Shown: positions 1 through 7,011, numbered from the stretch's first letter. The stretch is 9,569 bases of DNA from an uncultured Mucilaginibacter sp. (GCA_946479225.1 CAMLFI010000071.1:1-9569), one strand, 5' to 3'. Numbers and translations: made by a program. The notes: generated by a model not told the origin, from the letters alone.

Positions 1-621
1 ATAGGCATGGTAATGCACGATCTGCGGTCGCCTATAAAAAGCATTAAACTGCTTACTGATCTGATTCGCCGCGATGGAATAGAAAGCCAGTGGATAGGTT
101 TGATAGACCAATGTGCCGAGCAGGCATCAGAAATATTTGATGACTTTTTAGATTTCATTAGAAACGAACCGGTAAAAAAGTCGGCTATTCCGTTAAGTAA
201 GATCGTAAATGATGCAGTGGTAATGAACGAAGGCCGCCCCGGTATAAACGAGATAAGTATACAGGTTGATGTTGCCGATGGCCTTATGGTACAAGGCGAT
301 GAAAGTAAATTACGCCGCGTGTTTAGTAACTTGACTGCTAACGCGATTGATGTATTGCATGATCAAAAAGTTGCGGGCGCATGGATAAAGCTGAGTGCCC
401 AGGTTATTGGCAAGGAGATAGTTATAACGGTGCAGGATAACGGCCCGGGTATCCCTTCAGAAATTCAACGGACGCTTTTTGAACCATTTGTTACAAAGCA
501 GAAGAATCAGGGCACAGGTTTGGGCCTGGCTATAGTTAAACAATACGTAGTTGCACATGGCGGCAGTATTGAGGTTAAGAATGATCCGGGAGCGTTATTT
601 ACCCTAACCCTGCCTTTGTAA
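1..621 (+). CDS. Sensor histidine kinase, C-terminal part (cut by window start)
   Basis: The reading frame is open from the first base, so only the last 206 residues of the kinase are visible and any sensor or membrane domains lie outside. The ATG at position 7 sits inside the H-box and is not a credible start. Numbering from the edge, the phospho-acceptor is His6 in HDLRSPI, followed by the second DHp helix to about residue 55. The HATPase domain has its N-box at Asn114, the G1 box DNGPG at 146-150, an F-box (FEPF, 160-163) and the G2 box GTGLGL at 171-176. All catalytic boxes are intact, so it should autophosphorylate and hand phosphate to a response regulator. It ends at the HATPase domain with no receiver fused. 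A second kinase gene begins 33 bases downstream on the same strand, suggesting one transcript. The input signal cannot be inferred. Confidence 0.93.
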   Translation: MGMVMHDLRSPIKSIKLLTDLIRRDGIESQWIGLIDQCAEQASEIFDDFLDFIRNEPVKKSAIPLSKIVNDAVVMNEGRPGINEISIQVDVADGLMVQGDESKLRRVFSNLTANAIDVLHDQKVAGAWIKLSAQVIGKEIVITVQDNGPGIPSEIQRTLFEPFVTKQKNQGTGLGLAIVKQYVVAHGGSIEVKNDPGALFTLTLPL

Positions 622-654
622 GCGGCATGGCCGCCAGAATTTCAAAAACCGGAT

Positions 655-1971
655 ATGAAACAAGAAATAAATGCAAGCCAGGTAGAAAGCGCGCTGTTGC
701 GCACCCTGATAGATAGTTTGCCCGATGTTATTTATGTAAAAGATGACCGGGGGCGGAAGATAATTGCCAACCACGCCGATGTTGCATCGTTGGGATTAGT
801 AAACGAAGAGGATGTAATAGGCAAAACCGACCTTGAACTGTTAGAGGGTAGTATAGGCGAACGGTGTTACCAGGATGATATGGATATCATTAACACCGGC
901 CAGGCTATTGTTAATAAAGAGGAGTTTTTTTTTGATGCCGAGGGCAGGCAGCAATGGCTGCTAACTACAAAAATGCCCGTGCAGGATGCCAACGGCAAAA
1001 CAAGCCATATATTAGGAATAGGACATAATATTACCCGCCGGAAGGAATACGAGGACTCGCTAGAGAAACTTAACGGGGAACTCAGCAGCCAGGCGGAGGA
1101 GCTAAAGTATCTCAATGAACAGCTTACGCTACAAAAGGAGCAGGAAACAGAAAAGGCAATTGCACAGGGGAAATTTGAGATCGCATCAGAAATACTGCAT
1201 GATATAGGCAACGCGCTTGTAGGCTTTGGGGCCTACCTTAACCGTATTAACCGGATATTAGAAAAAGGCAATCTTAAAGCCATAACCAATCTGTCGCTTT
1301 TTATTAACGCGCAGCAAAGCGTGCTTGCAAACGCTTTAGGTGCAGACAAGGCCAACGCTTTACTTGCCCTTACCGAAGGGATAGCCAAAACACAAACAGA
1401 AGGGAATGCCGAGCTGTCAACCTCGGTAAACGAGCTGCTTAATATTACCGGTCACATTCAGGAGATATTGAATATTCAGCGACAATTTGTGGCAGGTCGT
1501 GAAGGTACGCATCAACGTAAGCCTGTAAATCTGGTCAATATAATCAGCGATTGCCGGGCCATGTTACTGGCATCATTAGAAAAGAAACGCATAAGGCTGC
1601 ACGCCAATATTGCGCCCGGCACCTTTATTATAAAAGGCGATCATACCAAATTGATGCAGGTTATATTAAACGTATTAAAAAACAGTGTGGAGGCCATTGA
1701 TATGGAAACGGAAGAAAGGGACATCCACATATCACTACAGACAGACTCTGCTGCTATTGTACTAAAGGTTAAGGACAATGGCAAAGGGTTTTCGGCCGAA
1801 ACTGCAGCGCATCTTTTTGAACGGGGCTTTACTACTAAAGGTAATGGCACCGGACTGGGCTTATATAGTTGTCGCTCTATTATTGAAAGTCATGCCGGTG
1901 AGTTTGATATAAAAAGCGATGGTATAGATAAAGGTGCCGAGGTTACAATTGCCTTTAAGTTGGAGGAATAG
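655..1971 (+). CDS. PAS-domain histidine kinase with atypical HDIGN H-box
   Basis: This 438-residue kinase has no signal peptide or membrane segment and is predicted to be cytoplasmic. Residues 10-130 form a PAS sensor domain (SLPDVIYVKDDRG start, GIGHNITRRK end). Residues 131-175 are a charged, Glu/Gln/Lys-rich probable coiled coil. The phospho-acceptor is His182 in LHDIGNAL. This resembles the non-canonical HNxGN-type DHp family, which carries a long helical stretch (here about 190-280) before the ATPase domain. The HATPase boxes are complete: N-box Asn343 (LKNSVEAI), G1 DNGKG 374-378, F-box FERGFTTK 388-395, G2 GTGLGL 398-403. Codons 91-93 lie in a run of nine T (925-933), a possible slippage site. 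No Shine-Dalgarno is visible before the ATG. The gene follows another kinase by 33 bases and ends 16 bases from a convergent gene. Kinase identity is firm; ligand and partner are unknown. Confidence 0.92.
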   Translation: MKQEINASQVESALLRTLIDSLPDVIYVKDDRGRKIIANHADVASLGLVNEEDVIGKTDLELLEGSIGERCYQDDMDIINTGQAIVNKEEFFFDAEGRQQWLLTTKMPVQDANGKTSHILGIGHNITRRKEYEDSLEKLNGELSSQAEELKYLNEQLTLQKEQETEKAIAQGKFEIASEILHDIGNALVGFGAYLNRINRILEKGNLKAITNLSLFINAQQSVLANALGADKANALLALTEGIAKTQTEGNAELSTSVNELLNITGHIQEILNIQRQFVAGREGTHQRKPVNLVNIISDCRAMLLASLEKKRIRLHANIAPGTFIIKGDHTKLMQVILNVLKNSVEAIDMETEERDIHISLQTDSAAIVLKVKDNGKGFSAETAAHLFERGFTTKGNGTGLGLYSCRSIIESHAGEFDIKSDGIDKGAEVTIAFKLEE

Positions 1972-1987
1972 AAAGGTAACAAGTATT

Positions 1988-2515
1988 CTACTCTAACTTG
2001 CCTTGCAAAAGGCCGTTTAAGTTTCCCTGCGACTCTCCCCTAATCATTACCGGTGGCTTTGTCGCTATTTTTAGCAGGAGTACATTAGGCAGCGCCGTCT
2101 TAAAATAAGGAGCTTCATCTGCACTTGCTACTTTAACGCTGTATATGGCAAGCGAGGGGATGCGCACATTGGCGGTATCAGTTAAAAGCGCGCCATCAAG
2201 CAGAAAAACTATTGGTTTAGATTGTTTCCCCGGGGCAATATTAGCTTTCACAATATCCTTTAAAGATAGCAACGGGCTTTTAAGCAGGTTTTGCGTTTTC
2301 TGCTTATCCTTAGTAGTTATGTAAATCACACCGTCAGGGAATTCGGCTTTTCTTTGCACATCTACACTTAATATGTCATCGGCGTGCATATAGTTCATGT
2401 AATTTATGTTTACCATCATTGAATCCACATAAATAGCTGGCTGAGCTACAGAGTGGGTCTGCGCAAAGCCGCAGGCCGATGTTAGTACTAATAACAAGAT
2501 GAACAGCTTTTTCAT
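1988..2515 (-). CDS. Small secreted protein with two TonB-plug-like repeats
   Basis: I do not recognise a named family. The chosen start gives 175 residues beginning with a clear signal peptide (MKKLFILLLV, probable cleavage after Ala18 in CGFA-Q), so export to the periplasm or outer membrane is expected. An upstream in-frame ATG at 2572 would bury this signal and lies in the promoter, so it was rejected. The mature part carries two related segments. Residues 28-69 run IYVDSM, ILSVDV, DGVIYITTK. Residues 103-153 run VFLLDGALL, IYSVKVAS, NVLLLKIATK. In both, the Asp of the first strand is 17 residues before the Ile of the second. The second copy keeps the spacing and ending typical of TonB-dependent receptor plug domains (SVLKDAS to ILITTK). 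No beta-barrel follows, so it is not a transporter. It could be a scaffold, a partner of a receptor, or a domesticated remnant. The function is inferred only loosely. Confidence 0.75.
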   Translation of the reverse strand: MKKLFILLLVLTSACGFAQTHSVAQPAIYVDSMMVNINYMNYMHADDILSVDVQRKAEFPDGVIYITTKDKQKTQNLLKSPLLSLKDIVKANIAPGKQSKPIVFLLDGALLTDTANVRIPSLAIYSVKVASADEAPYFKTALPNVLLLKIATKPPVMIRGESQGNLNGLLQGKLE

Positions 2516-2542
2516 AGATAGTATTAAGGAGTGTAAGGTGTA

Positions 2543-2573
2543 TAAAGATATAGAGATACAATCGTTTGTCAAA
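2543..2573 (-). promoter_or_regulatory. Bacteroidota-type promoter of the plug-repeat protein gene
   Basis: On the minus strand, TTTG at 2573-2570 is followed after exactly 19 bases by TATCTTTA at 2550-2543. This matches the Bacteroidota -33/-7 consensus (TTTG, about 19-21 bases, TAnnTTTG) at all but the last base. Transcription would begin a few bases downstream, leaving a short leader before the ATG at 2515. This excludes the longer in-frame start at 2572. The match is seen directly; activity is inferred. Confidence 0.62.
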
Positions 2574-2912
2574 GCGAACGGCGAGATGACCGCCGTTCTG
2601 TCATAAATCCTGACGTATTGCCTTGTTATTGCACTTTAGGGAAATATTGCTACAATTAGGTTAAACTTTGTTGGCTAATATGTATCAAACAGGTAGTTAC
2701 ATTGGCTAAATGTAAAAATTGAACCACGTTTAGCTTTTTTAACACAATATTTCTTGCATAAACTTTAACTTTTAATAGATTGCACATCATAATAGTGTCT
2801 GTTTATTGTTGAGCTGAAAAGTTGGCAATAATATTGTTGATAAGTTGGAAACAAGCGTCATAACATCTAAAAACATTTTGGTATATTAGGGCGTGTTAAC
2901 ATAGGAGTATAT
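2574..2912. other. Non-coding region upstream of clpC
   Basis: This AT-rich stretch of about 340 bases holds no credible gene on either strand. The only antisense frame entering it (2886-3239) is a shadow of clpC. It contains a direct repeat, TTGGCTAA at 2671-2678 and 2702-2709, each followed closely by ATGTA, with starts 31 bases apart. A short inverted repeat, CAATA-A-TATTG, lies at 2826-2836. Partial -7-like boxes are present (AAACTTTG at 2663-2670, TAACTTTT at 2766-2773, TATATTAG at 2882-2889), but none has a TTTG at the right distance, so I do not assign the clpC promoter. Confidence 0.6.
2903..2907 (+). promoter_or_regulatory. Shine-Dalgarno-like ribosome binding site of clpC
   Basis: AGGAG lies five bases before the clpC ATG at 2913. 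Bacteroidota genes usually lack such a sequence, and most other starts in this window do. Together with the N-terminal Clp domain beginning immediately, it supports this start. Whether the ribosome uses it is inference. Confidence 0.5.
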
Positions 2913-5450
2913 ATGGAAGCTAAATTTTCGCCGCGGGTAAAAGATGTAATACAATACAGCAGAGAGGAGGCCTTGCGCCTTGGGCACGACTATATCGGCA
3001 CGGAGCATCTTTTGCTTGGGCTTATAAGGGATGGTGACGGAGTGGCTATTAAGCTGCTTAAGGAACTGGCCGTTGATACCGCCAGGCTTCGCCGTTCTGT
3101 TGAAGATGCTGTAAAAGGAACTATAGGAACTAACGTACATATTGGCAGCATTCCGCTGACAAAGCAAGCCGAAAAAGTATTGAAGATAACTTACCTTGAA
3201 GCAAAGATCTTTAAAAGCGATGTGATAGGAACAGAGCATTTACTGTTGTCTATCCTTCGCGATGAGGACAATATTGCATCGCAAATATTGATGCAGTTTA
3301 ATGTTAATTACGAGATTTTTAAAGGCGAGGTTGAATCGCATAAAAATAACGTAACCGATGAAATGCCGGGTGGCTCACCAACAGGTGGCGATGACGACTT
3401 TAAGGAAGAGGAAGCATTTAATCAGCCTAAAAAAGTATCAGACATTAAATCAAAAACACCGGTATTAGACAACTTTGGCCGCGATTTAACCCGCGCCGCC
3501 GAGGATGGCAAACTGGACCCGATTGTAGGAAGAGAGAAAGAGATTGAGCGGGTGTCGCAGATCTTATCACGTCGTAAAAAGAACAACCCGATATTAATTG
3601 GTGAGCCGGGCGTTGGTAAAAGCGCAATTGCCGAAGGTTTGGCATTGCGTATAGTGCAGCGCAAAGTATCGCGCGTATTGTTTAACAAACGTGTGGTTAC
3701 ATTGGATCTGGCATCGTTGGTGGCAGGTACAAAATACCGAGGCCAGTTTGAGGAGCGTATGAAAGCCGTTATGAACGAGCTTGAAAAATCTCCGGATGTA
3801 ATATTATTTATTGATGAGATCCATACCATTGTTGGTGCAGGCGGAGCTTCAGGCTCGTTAGATGCATCTAACATGTTTAAACCGGCTTTGGCCAGGGGCG
3901 AAATACAATGCATTGGCGCTACAACTTTAGATGAGTACCGTCAGTATATTGAGAAAGACGGCGCTTTAGATCGTCGTTTCCAGAAGGTAATGGTTGAACC
4001 GGCCACACCTGCTGAAACCGTGGAGATATTAACCCGCATAAAAGATAAATACGAAGAGCACCACGGTGTAACTTACACCCAGGAAGCTATTGAGGCATGC
4101 GTTGCTTTAACCACTCGTTATATTACCGACAGGTTTTTACCTGACAAGGCGATAGACGCGTTGGATGAATCAGGCTCACGTGTGCACTTGACCAATATCC
4201 ATGTTCCGCAAGAGATACTGGATATTGAGAATAAAATTGAGCAGATAAAGGTAGAGAAGAACAAAGTGGTACGCAGCCAAAAGTATGAAGAAGCGGCCAA
4301 GTTGCGCGATACCGAAAAACATTTGCTGGAAGAACTGGAACAAGCCAAAGGTGTTTGGGAAGCCGAAACAAAATCAAAACGTTACACTGTAACCGAAGAT
4401 AATGTTGCAGAGGTAGTGTCAATGATGACCGGTATCCCTGTACAGAAAGTTGGCCAGGCAGATAGCCAAAAACTACTCAACATGTCTGAAAAGATAGGTG
4501 AGAAAATTATTGGCCAGGACGATGCTGTTAAAAAATTGGCCCGTGCTATCCAACGTACCCGTGCCGGATTGAAAGATCCTAAAAAGCCTATCGGCTCGTT
4601 CATATTCCTGGGCCCAACCGGCGTAGGTAAAACCGAGCTGGCAAAAGAGCTTGCACGCTTTATGTTTGATACCGAAGACGCGCTTATACAAATTGATATG
4701 AGCGAGTACATGGAGAAATTTGCGGTATCACGTTTAGTGGGAGCGCCTCCGGGCTATGTAGGTTACGAAGAAGGTGGACAACTGACAGAGAAAGTACGCC
4801 GCAAACCATATGCAGTTGTATTATTGGATGAGATTGAAAAAGCTCACCCTGATGTATTCAACATACTGTTACAGGTACTGGATGAAGGTCAGTTAACCGA
4901 CTCATTGGGCCGCAAGGTTGATTTCAGAAATGCTATCATCATCATGACATCAAACATTGGCGCACGCCAGTTGAAAGATTTTGGTCAGGGTGTTGGTTTC
5001 AGTACAGCAGCACAAACCAGTCAGACCGATGCGCATGCAAGGGGTGTGATTGAAAATGCGTTGAAACGCGCTTTCGCTCCGGAGTTTTTAAACCGTATTG
5101 ATGATGTGATTGTATTCAACTCATTGGGTAAAGAAGAGATCTTCAAGATCATTGATATAGAATTGGCTTCATTGTTCGGTCGTGTTAATAGCTTAGGGTA
5201 TAAAATTGAACTTACCGAAGGCGCTAAAGAGTTTATCGCCGATAAAGGTTATGATTCACAGTTTGGTGCCCGTCCGCTTAAACGTGCCATCCAAAAATAT
5301 CTGGAAGATCCTATCGCTGAAGAAATACTGAAAGGCGAGCTTGGGGATGCCGAGACCATGTTGGTTGATTACGATAAAGAAGCCAACGAGATAAAGGTGA
5401 CCGGAAAGAAAGCTCCGGGTAAAAAGCCAAAGCAAGAAGAACAGAACTAA
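2913..5450 (+). CDS. clpC: ATP-dependent Clp protease ATP-binding subunit ClpC
   Basis: This is a complete 845-residue Hsp100/Clp AAA+ unfoldase, normal in length. As a hexamer it unfolds proteins and threads them into ClpP for degradation in the cytoplasm. The N-domain has two Clp repeats (about 3-68 and 80-142, each with IGTEHLLL), then an acidic linker (about 146-170). AAA-1 has Walker A GEPGVGKS 230-237, a pore loop KYRG 274-277 and Walker B VILFIDE 296-302. The short middle region with a UVR-like coiled coil (about 435-480) marks ClpC rather than ClpB. AAA-2 has Walker A GPTGVGKT 567-574, pore loop GYVG 614-617, Walker B VVLLDE 635-640 and sensor-2 GARP 785-788. VGF at 694-696 is the ClpP-docking tripeptide, so it should work with a protease. 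The tail is Lys/Glu-rich. The gene is flanked by a long non-coding leader and a strong terminator, so it appears monocistronic. No clpP or mcsAB-like gene is nearby. Confidence 0.97.
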   Translation: MEAKFSPRVKDVIQYSREEALRLGHDYIGTEHLLLGLIRDGDGVAIKLLKELAVDTARLRRSVEDAVKGTIGTNVHIGSIPLTKQAEKVLKITYLEAKIFKSDVIGTEHLLLSILRDEDNIASQILMQFNVNYEIFKGEVESHKNNVTDEMPGGSPTGGDDDFKEEEAFNQPKKVSDIKSKTPVLDNFGRDLTRAAEDGKLDPIVGREKEIERVSQILSRRKKNNPILIGEPGVGKSAIAEGLALRIVQRKVSRVLFNKRVVTLDLASLVAGTKYRGQFEERMKAVMNELEKSPDVILFIDEIHTIVGAGGASGSLDASNMFKPALARGEIQCIGATTLDEYRQYIEKDGALDRRFQKVMVEPATPAETVEILTRIKDKYEEHHGVTYTQEAIEACVALTTRYITDRFLPDKAIDALDESGSRVHLTNIHVPQEILDIENKIEQIKVEKNKVVRSQKYEEAAKLRDTEKHLLEELEQAKGVWEAETKSKRYTVTEDNVAEVVSMMTGIPVQKVGQADSQKLLNMSEKIGEKIIGQDDAVKKLARAIQRTRAGLKDPKKPIGSFIFLGPTGVGKTELAKELARFMFDTEDALIQIDMSEYMEKFAVSRLVGAPPGYVGYEEGGQLTEKVRRKPYAVVLLDEIEKAHPDVFNILLQVLDEGQLTDSLGRKVDFRNAIIIMTSNIGARQLKDFGQGVGFSTAAQTSQTDAHARGVIENALKRAFAPEFLNRIDDVIVFNSLGKEEIFKIIDIELASLFGRVNSLGYKIELTEGAKEFIADKGYDSQFGARPLKRAIQKYLEDPIAEEILKGELGDAETMLVDYDKEANEIKVTGKKAPGKKPKQEEQN

Positions 5451-5471
5451 ATTAATCCGAATAAATACGGT

Positions 5472-5510
5472 AACGTCCCGGTAGATCAATCTACCGGGAC
5501 GTTTTTTTTT
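5472..5510 (+). terminator. Intrinsic terminator after clpC
   Basis: A perfect 14-bp stem (arms 5472-5485 and 5490-5503, core CGTCCCGG/CCGGGACG) closes a four-base loop TCAA and runs into nine T (5502-5510). It begins 22 bases after the clpC stop and should end the clpC transcript before the downstream lipoprotein gene. Confidence 0.93.
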
Positions 5511-5612
5511 GCGTGTATTACCTGAAAGTGATAAAGTTTTAAAAATATCAAAACCAACGGCTAAACCTTTTGGTTACAATTAAATCATACAGATAACTAA
5601 ATTCAGGCACTT

Positions 5613-6014
5613 ATGAAAAAAAGTTTATTAATAGTGTTAGCGGTTATGTTTGTAGCAGCTATAACATCATGTACAAAAAAGTACGTTACACCCAATACCA
5701 ATACAACGGTATATGCAACAGTAAAAGCCAATAGCTGGGTATTAGATCCCGCCGACGGCGGTTCGTATGCTGCTACCGTACTCGTTCCTGCTCTCGACGA
5801 TCAATACAACGAAGATGGGGCAGTACTGGTTTATTTATCATTTGGAGATGGAGTGTTTGAGCAAATACCGCAGGTATACGCAGGCCAGTCGTACAGCTAT
5901 TACCACACAACCGGCAAAGTTGTAATTTACTCACAGTCACCTAACGGTGGTCCTAAAACACCGCCTGCAAACGACATTAGGGTTAAGATAGTGCTGATAG
6001 ACTCTAATTATTAG
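5613..6014 (+). CDS. Small lipoprotein of unknown function
   Basis: The 133-residue product begins with a lysine pair, a hydrophobic stretch and a lipobox-like ITSC ending at Cys20. It should therefore be processed by signal peptidase II and anchored by a lipid in the inner or outer membrane. The mature part (about 113 residues) starts with TKK and a Thr/Asn-rich linker. It is then rich in aromatic residues and likely beta-structured: a Trp at 42, a Gly/Asp-rich turn (DPADGG), YLSFGDG, YYHTTGKVVIYS, and an IRVKIVLI strand near the end. It resembles hypothetical lipoproteins of Sphingobacteriaceae, but I cannot name a family or function. It lies between the clpC terminator and a bidirectional terminator, so it is a single-gene unit. 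A possible TTTG at 5569-5572 has only a poor -7 partner. Confidence 0.82.
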   Translation: MKKSLLIVLAVMFVAAITSCTKKYVTPNTNTTVYATVKANSWVLDPADGGSYAATVLVPALDDQYNEDGAVLVYLSFGDGVFEQIPQVYAGQSYSYYHTTGKVVIYSQSPNGGPKTPPANDIRVKIVLIDSNY

Positions 6015-6032
6015 AGGCTGGTGTAAAAAAAC

Positions 6033-6063
6033 AAAAGCCCTCCCAGTTTCGGGAGGGCTTTTT
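6033..6063. terminator. Bidirectional intrinsic terminator between lipoprotein gene and fabI
   Basis: A 12-bp perfect stem (arms 6033-6044 and 6051-6062, core GCCCTCCC/GGGAGGGC) encloses a six-base loop AGTTTC. The right side ends in a T run, and an A-rich stretch before the left arm (6025-6036) supplies the U run for the opposite strand. It lies between the two convergent stop codons (6014 and 6095) and should stop transcription from both sides. Confidence 0.9.
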
Positions 6064-6094
6064 GCTTTTAGCAAATTGCTTATTGAGTTAGGAA

Positions 6095-6907
6095 TTATTT
6101 TTCCATTTGTTCTATCACCTCTTTGGTAACACCGGTGAAAGAGAAGCCACCATCGTGGAACAGGTTCTGCATGGTTACCATACGGGTAAGGTCTGAGAAC
6201 AGCGATACGCAATAATCAGCACATTGTGCAGCATCAGCATTACCTAGCGGGCTCATTTTTTCAGCATAGTTAATAAAGCCGTCAAAGCCTTTAACGCCCG
6301 ATCCCGCAGTTGTGCGGGTTGGCGATTGTGATACGGTGTTTACACGAACTTTCTTTTGCGTACCATAGAAGTAACCGAAGTTACGTGCAATGCTTTCTAA
6401 AATGGCTTTATTATCGGCCATATCGTTATAGTCAGGGAATACCCGCTGAGCGGCGATATAAGTTAGCGCCACTACAGATCCCCACTCGTTTATAGCGTCC
6501 ATTTTCATGGCAGCCTGTAGCACACGGTGTAAGCTTAAAGCTGATATATCAAAACCCTTGTGGGTAAAGTCGTAGTTGTTTTGAGTATAAGGAATAGACT
6601 TGCGCACATTTACGCTCATGCCTATAGAGTGGAGCACAAAATCAACACCACCACCAAAGTGGTCCATGGTTTGGGTTAACAGGTTGTTGATGTCATCGTT
6701 ATTGGTAACATCGGCACCTATAACAGGCGCGTTGCATTCTTCAGCCAGTTTATTAAGCTCGCCCATGCGTAATGCGATAGGAGCGTTGCTCAACACAATT
6801 TGAGCTCCTTCTTCAACCGCGCGCTGCGCAACTTTCCAGGCAATAGACTGCTCATTCAATGCACCGAAGATGATGCCTTTTTTCCCTTTTAATAAATTAT
6901 AAGCCAT
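6095..6907 (-). CDS. fabI: Enoyl-[acyl-carrier-protein] reductase FabI
   Basis: This 270-residue cytoplasmic protein is an atypical short-chain dehydrogenase that catalyses the last step of each fatty-acid elongation round, reducing trans-2-enoyl-ACP with NAD(P)H. The N-terminal Rossmann fold has the cofactor loop GALNEQSIAW at 15-24, replacing the GxxxGxG of ordinary SDRs, as in FabI. Asp66 follows in the adenine pocket (GADVT), then HSIG at 93-96. The catalytic pair is Tyr160 and Lys167 (YNDMADNK, Tyr-x6-Lys), with the second conserved FabI tyrosine at Tyr150. The substrate loop follows (SQSPT, then FDGFINYAEKMSPLGN), and HDGGFS is near the C-terminus. Length and motifs are those of Bacteroidota FabI. 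The ATG at 6907 has an A-rich leader and no Shine-Dalgarno, and a good -7 box lies 26 bases upstream. It is probably its own unit, ending at the shared terminator. Confidence 0.97.
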   Translation of the reverse strand: MAYNLLKGKKGIIFGALNEQSIAWKVAQRAVEEGAQIVLSNAPIALRMGELNKLAEECNAPVIGADVTNNDDINNLLTQTMDHFGGGVDFVLHSIGMSVNVRKSIPYTQNNYDFTHKGFDISALSLHRVLQAAMKMDAINEWGSVVALTYIAAQRVFPDYNDMADNKAILESIARNFGYFYGTQKKVRVNTVSQSPTRTTAGSGVKGFDGFINYAEKMSPLGNADAAQCADYCVSLFSDLTRMVTMQNLFHDGGFSFTGVTKEVIEQMEK

Positions 6908-6932
6908 TTATTTGAGTTTGATTATAACGGGG

Positions 6933-6940
6933 CAAATGTA
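6933..6940 (-). promoter_or_regulatory. fabI: Probable -7 promoter box of fabI
   Basis: The minus strand reads TACATTTG here, a perfect match to the Bacteroidota -7 consensus TAnnTTTG. Its distance to the fabI ATG (about 25 bases) is almost the same as for the promoter at 2543-2573. The weak point is the -33 element. The nearest TTTG (6970-6967) is 26 bases upstream, longer than the usual 19-21. Confidence 0.5.
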
Positions 6941-7011
6941 TGTATTTATTTAAATGTATAATAATTCAAATTATGCTCGTTTGTCGCGATGCAATTGCTT
7001 AACCATATTAA

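Noticed and set aside
867..1850. Antisense frames within the PAS kinase gene
   Set aside because: Ser/Cys-rich translations opposite intact PAS, DHp and HATPase motifs.
1972..1987. Terminator between the convergent kinase and plug-repeat genes
   Set aside because: The 16-base gap contains no inverted repeat or T run; the genes may overlap in their transcripts.
2516..2572. Longer N-terminus for the plug-repeat protein (ATG at 2572)
   Set aside because: It would place 19 residues before a perfect signal peptide and overlaps the predicted promoter.
2826..2836. CAATA-A-TATTG as an operator before clpC
   Set aside because: Arms of five AT-rich bases are likely by chance in this stretch.
3422..4711. 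Several antisense open frames across clpC, up to 163 codons
   Set aside because: They lie opposite a fully conserved gene and have Ser/Leu-rich, domain-free translations, as expected of frame shadows.
5937..6803. Open frames overlapping the lipoprotein/fabI junction and antisense to fabI
   Set aside because: They cross a strong bidirectional terminator or mirror fabI codons, and have no recognisable domains.
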